Source: Caldilineaceae bacterium
Lineage (GTDB): Bacteria > Chloroflexota > Anaerolineae > Caldilineales > Caldilineaceae
Direction: 5' to 3'
DNA: 27,731 nt
NCBI GenBank assembly: GCA_026645575.1
Contig: JAPKMW010000130.1
Coordinates: forward strand, 1 to 27,731
The notes beneath the pieces were generated by a model. It searched no databases. It had not been told where the DNA came from and saw only the letters and a list, made by a program, of their open reading frames with translations. Below are positions 4,896 to 13,151 of this stretch, one piece after another (position 1 is the first letter of the stretch; every line of letters starts with the position of its first letter). The translations under genes were made by a program, and so were the position numbers.

Positions 4896-7721
4896 TCAAA
4901 AGCCGGGGGACAAAAACCGAAACCCCACAAAGTTGATCGTGTCCGTGGGAAGGTTGTTGTAGCGGCTGGCGCAGCGGACATTGAACTCATTGTAGAAGAA
5001 CGCACCCCCGCGCAACGTGCGCGCTGCGTCTCCCGTCGGTTCCTCACGCCCGTCGTCCGCTTCATACGGATATTCCTGAGATTGGCTGCTTGTCCACTCC
5101 CACACATTGCCGGCCATGTCCAGCAACCCATAGGGGCTTTGTCCATCTACATAGTTGCCCACATCGGTGACCGTACCCTCATTGTAGTTGAAGTTCGCCA
5201 ATTTGTTCGTCGGCAGTTCATCACCCCAGGGATAGATGCGTGCATCCGTGCTGCGACAGGCTTTTTCCCATTCGGCTTCGGTGGGCAAACGACCGCCTTT
5301 CCAAGTGGCATATTGGCTGGCTTGCTGCCAGGTCACATGGGTGACGGGCCAACGCGCCAATGTCTCCTTATCCCAGTATGAATTACTCGGCGGTTCACAA
5401 CCGTTAGCCGCCCCTTTCTCTTTTGCCTCCACACATTCTTTATACTGCCCATTGGTCACCTCGGTGCGCAGAATCCAGAATTCGTCGAGTATGACCTGAT
5501 GTTGCGGCTTTTCATGATCATCTGAATATTGTTCTGTGCCAGTGGAACCCATGGTGAATTCACCCGCCGGCACACGCACATAGACCGGCGTATCGGGCGG
5601 CGGGTTCAGATCAAGCGCGGCCTGATACTTTTCGGCCGCGCTGATCAGGTCGCCGTTGCGGGCTAGTTCCTCGCCGGCTTTTACCAGCAGAATCGCCGCC
5701 TGACGGCGCACGTCCTTTTCCTGTTCGGTCAGATTGATCTTCAAGGTTGCATCGGCAGCATCGGCTTGGGTATAAGCAGCAATCGCTTCTGTCACCTGGC
5801 CGACCGCTTTGAGTTGTTCGGCTTCTTGATAGAGACGCAACCCTTCCAGGCGCGCTAGTTGTTGCTTAGCCAACTCAGTGTTGGCTTCAGCGATTTGACG
5901 TGCTTCCACTTCCCGAAGGCTGGTTTTTTCAGCCACATCATAAAAATAGAGCGCCACACCAGCCACAACAACCGCGACGAATAAAGCAACCCCAAGCCAA
6001 ACGGCGCGGCGACGTAACTGTTGGGTTGCTTGCAGTTGGGTTTCGGCGCGTTGCCGTTCGGCCTCAGCCCGCCGGCGTTCCAACGCCAGTTTGCGTTGGC
6101 GCGTTGCTTCCCGTTCCTGCACCTCGCGGTCCGCCAGCGCGCGGCTGGCAGTGATAAAGCGTTGTTCCTGCTCGCTCAAATCGTCGGCGCGCGTCTTGAG
6201 CCACGGTTCAGCTTCGGTCAAGAGCGCACCGCGCAATAAGGCGCCCTCATCCGCTTTGCTTGCCAGCCAATTCGCCACCAAACTCCGCAAGCGCTGCCGC
6301 CAGAGTAGAAACTCGCGGTCGCTGTTGAGCCAGACTTTTAGCTCAGCCCAGCCGCGGATCAGCGCCTCATGCGCCACTTCCACGGTTTCGCTGCCGCTCT
6401 GCTCATCGCGGCCCGTTACCAGCAGGCGGGCATCGGCCAGCTTGTACACCAACGCCTGCATGGCCGGGTCCACCTCGGCCAGGGTAATGCGCCGCTTGGT
6501 GTCCTCGGCCCCTTCATCGGGTTGCGCCACGCGCACCAGGCGGGTGAAGATACGGCGCACGGCGGCCTGTTCGTCATCCCGCAAATTTTTGAGCGTCTGG
6601 TCGGCCCGTTTGGCAATCGCGCCGCTCACGCCACCGATTTCCCCGTAGGCGGCATGGGTCAGCACCCCGTCCGCCGTCTGCCGCTCCCACAATTCGGTCA
6701 GGGCAAATTGCAGCAGCGGCAACTCGCCCGGTCCGGCTTCAATGTCATCAAGAATCGCCTGCACCAGCCCGCCCTCAAAGCGGCGACCAGCGTTGAGGGC
6801 GGGCTGTTCAATGGCAGCACGCCGTTCCTCAGCGGTCATGGGCAACACATTGACCAACCCGGCATCCACGCGCCGGCCCAAGGGTTCATCTTCCAGCACC
6901 CGGCCATAGAAGTCGGCGCGCAGGGTAAAGAGCACCGTCAGCCACGGTGTGTTGGCGGCGGCCAGCAAGGTCTGCAAAAAGATGCGACGCAGCGCGTCAT
7001 CGCTACAGAGGGTGAAGGTTTCTTCAAATTGGTCAAAGATGAGCATCAGGCGCGACAACCCAGGGTGCAACGTGCGCACCTCGGCCAGCACATCGCCAAT
7101 CGGCAAGCTGCCCTCCTGCAAGCCGTCGGCCATTTCCCGCACCTGTTTCAGCCGTTCCACCGGTTTCAGTTCCGGCCCAATCTGGTTGACCAGCGGCGTC
7201 GCCAGCGCGCGCAGTGGGTCGTCGCCTGGGCGGATGATCGCCACTTGCCAGTCGCGGCTGCCGGGCAACTTGCCCTCACCTAACGCCGTCACCAACCCAG
7301 CACGCACCAGCGACGATTTGCCCGACCCCGATGGCCCCACGACGGCGACAAAGTTGGTGGTCCGGACTTTCGTCAGCAGCTTCTCCACCATCGCGGCGCG
7401 GCCAAAGTAGTTAGCGGCATGGGCGGCCTCAAAGGCTTCCAGCCCACGGTAGGGATTGGGTACAGCGGGAAGGGATGGCGGCGTTGGCAGCGTCGGTTCA
7501 GGCGTTGTTGGGGCAACGGTCGACCCAACGGGGGTGTTGTAGATGTGGATCGTCTGTTGTTGCGCGTGAAATTTGCCACCAGTTACATCATCACTGTGGT
7601 CACGCTGGTCGCGCCCGATAAAATCACCGCCAACATCAACGTTGCCACCAACAGCCGCGCCGCCGTCAGTGTCAATATGGGTTGACGTTGATTGTTGTTC
7701 TAAATTGCGATTGTCCGCCAT
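4896..7721 (-). CDS. STAND NTPase (nSTAND1-like) with transmembrane segment and C-terminal FGE/sulfatase-modifying-factor domain
   Basis: This 941-aa multidomain protein is probably a signalling or defence-type switch. The N-terminus has low-complexity GGNVDVGGDFIGRDQ (24-39), often seen before such NTPases. The STAND module follows NPYRGLEAF, with Walker A GPSGSGKSS (129-137) and Walker B LMLIFDQFEE (225-234). After a winged-helix-like region there is an Arg/Glu-rich coiled coil (about 515-570), one membrane segment (574-594), a TPR-like helical stretch (about 605-705) and an FGE-like domain (714-938: PAGEFTMGS, RLPTEAEWEKACR, DMAGNVWEW, LRGG...GFRF). The catalytic cysteines expected of true formylglycine-generating enzyme after LRGG are absent, so it is probably a C-type-lectin-fold binding domain. 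The last 40 residues resemble variable regions of diversity-generating retroelement targets. The ATG at 7721 has a GGAG about 10 nt upstream and a strong promoter at 7791-7819. Confidence 0.88.
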   Translation of the reverse strand: MADNRNLEQQSTSTHIDTDGGAAVGGNVDVGGDFIGRDQRDHSDDVTGGKFHAQQQTIHIYNTPVGSTVAPTTPEPTLPTPPSLPAVPNPYRGLEAFEAAHAANYFGRAAMVEKLLTKVRTTNFVAVVGPSGSGKSSLVRAGLVTALGEGKLPGSRDWQVAIIRPGDDPLRALATPLVNQIGPELKPVERLKQVREMADGLQEGSLPIGDVLAEVRTLHPGLSRLMLIFDQFEETFTLCSDDALRRIFLQTLLAAANTPWLTVLFTLRADFYGRVLEDEPLGRRVDAGLVNVLPMTAEERRAAIEQPALNAGRRFEGGLVQAILDDIEAGPGELPLLQFALTELWERQTADGVLTHAAYGEIGGVSGAIAKRADQTLKNLRDDEQAAVRRIFTRLVRVAQPDEGAEDTKRRITLAEVDPAMQALVYKLADARLLVTGRDEQSGSETVEVAHEALIRGWAELKVWLNSDREFLLWRQRLRSLVANWLASKADEGALLRGALLTEAEPWLKTRADDLSEQEQRFITASRALADREVQEREATRQRKLALERRRAEAERQRAETQLQATQQLRRRAVWLGVALFVAVVVAGVALYFYDVAEKTSLREVEARQIAEANTELAKQQLARLEGLRLYQEAEQLKAVGQVTEAIAAYTQADAADATLKINLTEQEKDVRRQAAILLVKAGEELARNGDLISAAEKYQAALDLNPPPDTPVYVRVPAGEFTMGSTGTEQYSDDHEKPQHQVILDEFWILRTEVTNGQYKECVEAKEKGAANGCEPPSNSYWDKETLARWPVTHVTWQQASQYATWKGGRLPTEAEWEKACRSTDARIYPWGDELPTNKLANFNYNEGTVTDVGNYVDGQSPYGLLDMAGNVWEWTSSQSQEYPYEADDGREEPTGDAARTLRGGAFFYNEFNVRCASRYNNLPTDTINFVGFRFLSPGF

Positions 7722-7790
7722 GGGGGAGTAACTCCATGAAAAAGGACGAATGGGTAAATGAATCAGAAAAGGTAGATAATCTTGGTTGCA

Positions 7791-7819
7791 ATTGTAGTTT
7801 GATAGTGCAGGAATGTCAA
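7791..7819 (-). promoter_or_regulatory. Sigma70-type promoter for the STAND gene
   Basis: Read on the minus strand, TTGACA (7814-7819) is followed by a 17-nt spacer and TACAAT (7791-7796). It lies about 70 nt before the STAND gene start, between the DUF4058 stop and that start. Confidence 0.75.
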
Positions 7820-7841
7820 CATGCGTGTTTTCTGATGGAAG

Positions 7842-8840
7842 TCATGTTCCTTTGGTCTGGTACAACTCAATGGCAGCCAATGCTTCCGTCAACGGCAGCG
7901 TCCCAACCGGCAAGGGGCCGCTTTCCAAATCAATCCCATCCCGCACAGCTTGCAATACGGCCACCATGCGATTGGCAATGCGCGCTTGGTCGGCTGGGCT
8001 ATAGCGCTCAAAGTGCTGGGGCAACTGGCTGTAATCGACCAGTTCGAGGCCATAAAGCGTTTCTGTATAGGTTTTCTGGTAGGGCTGGTCAAAGTTAAAC
8101 GATAATACATCTTCGCCATTGAGCGGAATGGTAACGGTTGGGATTGCTTGATCGACATCGAATTCAGCAATGTAGGCTTTGCCCTCATCAAAATTCGGTC
8201 TGGGGTCAATCACCGCAATGCGATAGGGATGGGCGTCGGCTTTGGCCGCTTGGCGACGGCGAACAAAGTAGTTTGCCAAACGCCCCAAGGTGGACCCTGA
8301 CTCATGGAGATAATCAAGCTCGACAAAGACCAAACCGCTATGAATCAGATGTGAACGTTTCTCACGGTAGGTGACGGCATCCTGACTGCCGCCTTTGTTG
8401 GCCGGTGAAAGTAACTCAACCCAGGCGACTGGCGTCCCTTGATCACGTCCACGGTGTACAAGTTTATAAATGGCAATGGCGGAAAACTCATTCTCACTCA
8501 GGGGCGGTTCCTGTAAAACCTCCGGCACCGGCAGCACCAGTAGGTTAACATCAGGGATAGGTTGACTTGCTGGTAAGAAAGGGCGGATCGGATGTGGATC
8601 AAAAATGGTTACGTCGGATTCGGGGTCATCCAGCGGCTGATCTAACCGGCGCACCTGAAGCGATGTTTCGAGATCGGCGGTATAACCCATTGGTAGCAAA
8701 GCAGCCCGTAGGGTGCGTAACAGGTCGGCAATATGGTTGCCATGAAAGCTATGCCACCCGCCCATGGTCTGCCAATAGCTGTGCAGGTGGGCGTTAATGC
8801 CGTGATACTGGTTACGAATCGACCGAATTCCTGTTGTCAT
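7842..8840 (-). CDS. DUF4058 family protein
   Basis: This 332-aa protein of unknown function is recognised by the DUF4058 pattern. It has the N-terminal WHSFHGNHIADLL and PMGYTADLET segments, the acidic ESDVTIFDP (74-82), the core VELLSPANKG (141-150) followed by Y158 and KR at 161-162, VFVELDYL (171-178), and PYRIAVIDPRP. The arrangement of an acidic residue, E-x-LSP-x-NK and a hydrophobic strand recalls PD-(D/E)XK folds, but a nuclease role is only a guess. The ATG at 8840 is chosen because GGAGAAGGGGAG precedes it; the frame continues upstream without a better start. Its promoter is at 8875-8903. It lies head-to-tail with the STAND gene, which has its own promoter, so joint function is not implied. 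Confidence 0.82.
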   Translation of the reverse strand: MTTGIRSIRNQYHGINAHLHSYWQTMGGWHSFHGNHIADLLRTLRAALLPMGYTADLETSLQVRRLDQPLDDPESDVTIFDPHPIRPFLPASQPIPDVNLLVLPVPEVLQEPPLSENEFSAIAIYKLVHRGRDQGTPVAWVELLSPANKGGSQDAVTYREKRSHLIHSGLVFVELDYLHESGSTLGRLANYFVRRRQAAKADAHPYRIAVIDPRPNFDEGKAYIAEFDVDQAIPTVTIPLNGEDVLSFNFDQPYQKTYTETLYGLELVDYSQLPQHFERYSPADQARIANRMVAVLQAVRDGIDLESGPLPVGTLPLTEALAAIELYQTKGT

Positions 8841-8874
8841 GCGTACTCCCCTTCTCCTCAATTGCGCTGCCACC

Positions 8875-8903
8875 ATCATACGCAAGAAGGGCGAAGTGCG
8901 CAA
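8875..8903 (-). promoter_or_regulatory. Sigma70-type promoter for the DUF4058 gene
   Basis: On the minus strand TTGCGC (8898-8903), a 17-nt spacer and TATGAT (8875-8880) lie about 35-60 nt before the chosen start at 8840. Confidence 0.6.
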
Positions 8904-8923
8904 ACAACTTGACTAACAACAAC

Positions 8924-8952
8924 CAGGCGAGACCTCCCAGCGGTCTCGCCTG
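8924..8952 (-). terminator. Terminator-like hairpin after the PhyH gene
   Basis: CAGGCGAGACC (8924-8934) and GGTCTCGCCTG (8942-8952) form a perfect 11-bp stem with a 7-nt loop. On the minus strand it is followed by GTTGTTGTT, a weak U-rich tail. It is the first strong stem after the stop at 9013. Confidence 0.65.
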
Positions 8953-9012
8953 TTCCAATGTGTGCTTCTTGATCGAGGGTAACGCGTTACCGCCAAAAAG
9001 CATTCGCTTCTA

Positions 9013-9831
9013 TCACCATTTCGTGCTACCCGGCACCATCTCCTCCCCATGCAACCAATCCCAGATACTGCGCCACAGGATGCGATGTTTATACGCCTCC
9101 GACTGCGCATCAATGGGTAACGAGAAGGGCGACGGGTTGAAGCGATAATCTGCGCTGGCGTTCCAACTGGGCGCAACCGGCGGCGAGGCGCGGTTGAAAA
9201 GAAACTTCAGCATGCGCCGGTTCTGGCTGCGGTTGGGCATCCAGGCGTGCCAGATGTCGTAGTGGGTAATGGCGACCGTCCCCGCTTTGACAATCAGCGG
9301 TACTTGCGCCTTGAAGTTCATATAGCTGCCCATCTGGGTCGAGGGGGTGTTGTGGTATTGCGTCCCCGGCAGCACGATGGTCGGTCCCATCTCCTCAGTT
9401 ACATCCTGAGGGTAGTACATGCCCAGCACACATTGGATCTGGTGATGCCGTTGGTTGACTCCATCCTGATGCCAGTGGCCGCCCCGGTCGCCCGGTCGCG
9501 TGTAGTGGCAGTGGCGATGAGAGTTCATGGTGTAGTCCGGTCCCATCAGGCTGATCAATGCCCCACGCACTGTGGGATCGGCATAGACTGTGTGAAGATC
9601 CGGCACGCGATCCAGAATTTCATCACCGGGGTTGCGCCCCAACTCAGCAAAGACGGCGTCGATTTTGTCACAAATGCCAGCGTGAAAATCGGCGGGGAAA
9701 TCGGTATGGACCAGCAGGTAGCCGTCGATGATAAACTTTTCCACCTGGGCATCGGTCAGCAGGTATTGCGGATCGATTGTGGTTGTCCTGCCGCTATCGA
9801 GCAGCGGCGGAATTTGCATCGCGTTATTCAT
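9013..9831 (-). CDS. Phytanoyl-CoA dioxygenase (PhyH) family protein
   Basis: This 272-aa protein is a predicted Fe(II)/2-oxoglutarate-dependent oxygenase. The iron ligands are visible as HWHQDG (His121 and Asp123) and a distal His195 in YDIWHAWMPN. A candidate 2-oxoglutarate-binding arginine follows in NRRMLKFLF (205-206). The N-terminal DGYLLVHTDFP motif and EMGPTIVLPGTQYHN are typical of PhyH. The ATG at 9831 is used because a near-perfect GGAGGAGG site precedes it; the in-frame ATG at 9867 has no support. It overlaps the upstream small gene by 8 bp, so it is the last gene of the operon Ldh_2 / small protein / PhyH. The substrate is unknown; bacterial members hydroxylate very diverse small molecules. 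Confidence 0.88.
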   Translation of the reverse strand: MNNAMQIPPLLDSGRTTTIDPQYLLTDAQVEKFIIDGYLLVHTDFPADFHAGICDKIDAVFAELGRNPGDEILDRVPDLHTVYADPTVRGALISLMGPDYTMNSHRHCHYTRPGDRGGHWHQDGVNQRHHQIQCVLGMYYPQDVTEEMGPTIVLPGTQYHNTPSTQMGSYMNFKAQVPLIVKAGTVAITHYDIWHAWMPNRSQNRRMLKFLFNRASPPVAPSWNASADYRFNPSPFSLPIDAQSEAYKHRILWRSIWDWLHGEEMVPGSTKW

Positions 9832-10213
9832 TGACCACCTCCTCCAGCTTTTGCAGGATAAATTCATAGCCGACGTAGCTCAATTCGCGGTCGTCGTAGG
9901 GGGCCATCAGATTGGGAAAGTGGATCACCTGCCAGCCATCGACAATGGCCTCGTGGACAGTTGCATAGGGCCAGTCGGTGCGGGTGCGCAAGGTGTCGCA
10001 GCCATCGCGCACCGGCTCATGTTGGGCCATACCGATTACTGCCGCAGTAATCGACGGCGCACGCGTATGCAGGTAGAGCAGCCGTTGCCGCGGCGCCGCC
10101 TGCTGCACAAGTTGGTGCAACTGTTGTAAATCATCGTGTGAAAGGTGGTTTTGCGCGACCTTCCCCGTGGCTTCATGCAGCCACCGGGTCACTGCTTGTT
10201 GTAAAGATGGCAC
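9824..10213 (-). CDS. Small conserved-looking protein of unknown function in Ldh/PhyH operon
   Basis: This 129-aa soluble protein is not recognised. The GTG at 10213 is the best start: AAAAGGAGAAAACA lies directly before it, whereas the longer frame from 10309 runs into the preceding gene and through AT-rich repeat-like DNA. The N-terminus is helical and Gln/His-rich (about 1-50). The C-terminal half has denser motifs: GMAQHEPVRDGCDT, DWPYATVHEAIVDGW and HFPNLMAPYDDREL. No membrane segment or signal peptide is seen. Translational overlap with the PhyH gene suggests the two act together, for example as a partner or accessory subunit. That is inference from context only. Confidence 0.75.
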   Translation of the reverse strand: MPSLQQAVTRWLHEATGKVAQNHLSHDDLQQLHQLVQQAAPRQRLLYLHTRAPSITAAVIGMAQHEPVRDGCDTLRTRTDWPYATVHEAIVDGWQVIHFPNLMAPYDDRELSYVGYEFILQKLEEVVNE

Positions 10214-10237
10214 TGTTTTCTCCTTTTGGTATTGAAT

Positions 10238-10290
10238 ATTGGGTATTAGGTATTGGGGTGATGAGTCAATGTGAATATCTAATACCCAAT
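10238..10290. repeat. Inverted repeat between Ldh_2 gene and small gene
   Basis: ATTGGGTATTAG (10238-10249) and CTAATACCCAAT (10279-10290) are perfect 12-bp inverted arms in an AT-rich spacer. The same short word (GGTATTAGGTATTGGG) recurs in partial form inside. It may be an intergenic repeat or an mRNA hairpin within the operon. No terminator-like U-tract follows. Confidence 0.6.
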
Positions 10291-10299
10291 AGTTAATAT

Positions 10300-11310
10300 C
10301 TAATCCCACGGCAACGGCACGCCTAGCCGTTCGCTCGCCGCCCGAATATTTTCCTGCTCCATTTCGCCGTAGCGGATACCTTCGGTGCGATGTTTGGCGA
10401 GAATCTCCTCTTCGACCGCACCCGGCAGGCGGGCGCGATCATAGCCGGGCATGGGGCGGTAATGTTTTTCGACATCGCGCACCAGGCGGTCGCTTTCGGC
10501 GCGAAAAAGTTCTTCCGGCACCACGCTGCCGATGTTGATCGCCAGCACCATACCGCCGTGGCGCGCCGCCGGCCAGCGGTTCCAGCTTTCGTCAGAGAGA
10601 GTAAAGCCGGTCAGGCCGCCACCCATCAACGTTGCCACGGCGCCATAGCCGACGCTCTTGAAAAAGGCCGCCGGGATCATGGAGAAGAGCGCTTCAAACT
10701 CCGGCCCACGCTGATAGTCGGCCAGGATACAGGTGGCAGCGTCCAGCACGACGGGTGCTTCCTCGCCGCCGGGAAGGGCAAAGCAGATGGGCGGGTTGCC
10801 AAAGTAACCCAGGTGCGCATCGGGGTTGGGGCCGCCGCCGTCGGTCTTCTGTTGGCCTTGGTTGCGATAACCCTGGACGGAAAAGCCGATACAGCCTTGC
10901 TCCATACACATGCGCGCATAGTGACCGGCTGAACCGTAGTGACCGATATAGCGCACCAGCCCCATGCCCATGCCCACTTCCTTGGCTTTGGCAATGGCAT
11001 GTTGGGTGGCCTGCACCATCGGCCAGTAACCGAGGGTGCCGTCGCCTTCGATGACCACGGCCGTGGGCGTTTCATGCACCAGTTGAATGTTGGGTTGGGG
11101 ATTGAGTTTGCCTTCAGCAAAGGCGCGCGTATAGCCGTTGACCGTGCGGGTGCCGTGGCTGCGCACTCCGCGCAGATCCGAATTGACCAGCAACCGGCTG
11201 ATGGTGGCGGCGTGTTCGTGGCTCAAGCCGACTTTCTCAAAGCAAGCTGTGGCAAACGCCAGCAGCCGTTCTTCCTGCACCTGAACAAATGACTCTGGTG
11301 GGCGATTCAT
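10300..11310 (-). CDS. Ldh_2 family NAD(P)-dependent oxidoreductase (malate/L-lactate dehydrogenase-like)
   Basis: This 336-aa member of the LDH2/MDH2 family oxidises or reduces 2-hydroxy/2-oxo acids or cyclic imino acids using NAD(P)H. Family features in order are the N-terminal helical segment ending in SDLRGVRSHGTRTV (catalytic-type RSHG at about 53-56), the GDGTLGYWPMVQA turn, the conserved VRYIGHYGSAGHYA and the FGNPPICFALPGG region. The C-terminus GVPLPW is also characteristic. The ATG at 11310 has AAAGG about 10 nt upstream. It is the first gene of a three-gene minus-strand operon with a small unknown protein and a PhyH dioxygenase, which suggests a catabolic or modification pathway for an unidentified small molecule. 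Substrate cannot be inferred. Confidence 0.9.
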   Translation of the reverse strand: MNRPPESFVQVQEERLLAFATACFEKVGLSHEHAATISRLLVNSDLRGVRSHGTRTVNGYTRAFAEGKLNPQPNIQLVHETPTAVVIEGDGTLGYWPMVQATQHAIAKAKEVGMGMGLVRYIGHYGSAGHYARMCMEQGCIGFSVQGYRNQGQQKTDGGGPNPDAHLGYFGNPPICFALPGGEEAPVVLDAATCILADYQRGPEFEALFSMIPAAFFKSVGYGAVATLMGGGLTGFTLSDESWNRWPAARHGGMVLAINIGSVVPEELFRAESDRLVRDVEKHYRPMPGYDRARLPGAVEEEILAKHRTEGIRYGEMEQENIRAASERLGVPLPWD

Positions 11311-11501
11311 GGAATGACCTTTCTATGGATACATAAGGCCGCACCCAAATTATCATGAGGTGAACCGTGTTGCGTGTTGCGTGAACTGTTCAACCGCTCG
11401 TAACTTTACTTTGGGAACGGGCCTAAAAATACTTTGGGGAGGTAGCCATAGATCGTACAACCCACTGGCGGGTAGGCGCAAGTCGCATAAATTGGTTTAC
11501 C

Positions 11502-13064
11502 TTACTTCCCGTTGGGGTCTGTCTTCCATCCGGTTATTTTGCGCTGGTTGCTATCAAAGTTCGCACCGACCAGCGTAATCGGCTTGCCCTTGAGCGCATA
11601 TTTCTGGTGGTAGGCGCTGTCTTTGATCTGTTGCAGGGCGGTAGTAGCATCTTTATCCAGCTTGAACTCAAACAGAAAAATGTGGTCGGCTAACTCAACC
11701 ACGGCATCGATCCGCCCTTGGCCGGTCTTGACTTCGGCGCTGACTTGCATCCCGATCATGAGAAAGATCAGGTAGAAGATGGTCTGGTAATATTTTTCCT
11801 GCTTCAAATGTAGATCATAGTCAATGTTGGCGAAGAAGCTATCCAGTGTGGTAAAGAACTGGGCAAAGTCACGCTGCTGCAACGTATCGACCAGTTGATG
11901 CAAATAGCCACGCGCAAAGGTGCGCTCCAAATTGCTAAATTCGCTCAACAGGTAGGTAACAAAAGCGTGTTCTACCTCATAGTTGGGATAATCCAGAGTG
12001 TAAATTAGATTTTCTTGCTGCTGGTACGTCTTTTTGATGGTTAGGTAGCCGGTTTGGAAGAGCAACGGCACAATGGCAAGGCTTTCAATTTCGTAGCTGC
12101 TGAAATCAATTTCGGCAACGTCGAGTTGCGTCAGTTGGGCAATTTCATAGCCACGATCACGGATCAACTTGATGAGAAAGGTGGGGGTGCCACTCTCAAA
12201 CCAGAAGTTGGCAAAACCTTGTTCCTTGAAAAAAAGCAGGGTAGAGTACGGGTTATACACATTTACTGCGTTGCGGGCAAAGCAAAAACCGTTATACCAG
12301 TAGCGCATCCGTTGGATTACAAGAGTTTCTGTCAAGCCATTTGTCTGGGCGAAGGCGGTGATATAGGCTTGAAAATAACGCTGTAACTCCGCTTCGGTAA
12401 TTCCTAACGCCGTGGCAAAGGCCGGACGCAAGCTGATGTCCTCAAGGTTGTTCATCGCCGAAAAGACGCCCACGCGTGAAAACTTACTGATACCTGTGAT
12501 GAACACAAAGCGAATCGAGGCATCCATCGCTTTGATCACCGTGTAGAAAGCCTTCAACACATCGCGGATCCGAACGGCTTCAGCAAGATTCTCAATGTTA
12601 TCCAGAATCGGTTTATCATACTCGTCAATGAGAATGACGACTTGCGTCTCCTTACCCAACTGGCGAATCAAGTGATCAAAACGGCTCTGGTAATCAAAAC
12701 CGCGCAGGGTTAAGCCCTGGTCCAGGGCAATTTCTTCCACATAATAATCAATGAGTTGTTCCAGTTTAGCGGCGGAATTGACCGTATTGCGGCTAAAGTC
12801 AAAACGAATGACGGGATGTGCTTTCCAGGTATAATCACTGCCATCGATCCACAAGCTGCGGAAAAGGTCACGATTGCCTTTGAAAATCTGTTCTAGCGTA
12901 GAGACCATCAAACTCTTGCCAAATCGGCGGGGCCGCGCCAGAAAATAGACCCCCTTGGCATAGCGTACTAGGTCATAGAGATATTGGGTCTTATCAATAT
13001 ACAAAAAGCCACCCTCAATGATGTCTTTGAAGGTGGCCGTCGTGGTAGGCAAGGGCTTGAGCAT
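11502..13064 (-). CDS. AAA-ATPase-like protein with C-terminal PD-(D/E)XK nuclease-like domain
   Basis: This 520-aa protein belongs to the large family with an N-terminal AAA-ATPase-like domain (PF09820 type) and a C-terminal PD-(D/E)XK nuclease-superfamily domain (PF08011 type). It begins with the FKDIIEGGFLYIDKT segment, then the unusual Walker A ARPRRFGKS (43-51), Walker B VVILIDEYD (142-150) and FITGISKFSRVGVFSAMNN as a sensor-like stretch. At the C-terminus, RIDAVVELADHIFLFEFKLD provides Asp453, Glu466 and Lys468 in nuclease-like spacing. The ATG at 13064 has CGGAG about 8 nt upstream. These genes are often multi-copy in Chloroflexota and Bacteroidota; a role in conflict or mobile DNA is suspected but unproven. 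It stands alone between the Ldh operon and the lanthipeptide locus. Confidence 0.85.
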   Translation of the reverse strand: MLKPLPTTTATFKDIIEGGFLYIDKTQYLYDLVRYAKGVYFLARPRRFGKSLMVSTLEQIFKGNRDLFRSLWIDGSDYTWKAHPVIRFDFSRNTVNSAAKLEQLIDYYVEEIALDQGLTLRGFDYQSRFDHLIRQLGKETQVVILIDEYDKPILDNIENLAEAVRIRDVLKAFYTVIKAMDASIRFVFITGISKFSRVGVFSAMNNLEDISLRPAFATALGITEAELQRYFQAYITAFAQTNGLTETLVIQRMRYWYNGFCFARNAVNVYNPYSTLLFFKEQGFANFWFESGTPTFLIKLIRDRGYEIAQLTQLDVAEIDFSSYEIESLAIVPLLFQTGYLTIKKTYQQQENLIYTLDYPNYEVEHAFVTYLLSEFSNLERTFARGYLHQLVDTLQQRDFAQFFTTLDSFFANIDYDLHLKQEKYYQTIFYLIFLMIGMQVSAEVKTGQGRIDAVVELADHIFLFEFKLDKDATTALQQIKDSAYHQKYALKGKPITLVGANFDSNQRKITGWKTDPNGK

Positions 13065-13110
13065 TGACGATCTCCGGTACCGGCTGTACGTATCACAATC
13101 AATCGTGCTT

Positions 13111-13139
13111 ATTTTACCGCAGTGCTGCTGAAAACCCAA
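13111..13139 (-). promoter_or_regulatory. Candidate promoter for the AAA-ATPase gene
   Basis: On the minus strand TTGGGT (13134-13139), a 17-nt spacer and TAAAAT (13111-13116) lie about 50 nt upstream of the start at 13064. The -35 box is weak. Confidence 0.45.
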
Positions 13140-13151
13140 CCCCTAGTCCGC

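Noticed and set aside
6369..7283. Plus-strand open frame of 304 codons opposite the STAND gene
   Set aside because: It is antisense to the Walker-motif region of a well-recognised protein; its composition is typical of a shadow frame.
4896..7721. Functional formylglycine-generating enzyme
   Set aside because: The C-terminal domain keeps the fold motifs but lacks the catalytic cysteines after LRGG, and no sulfatase gene is nearby.
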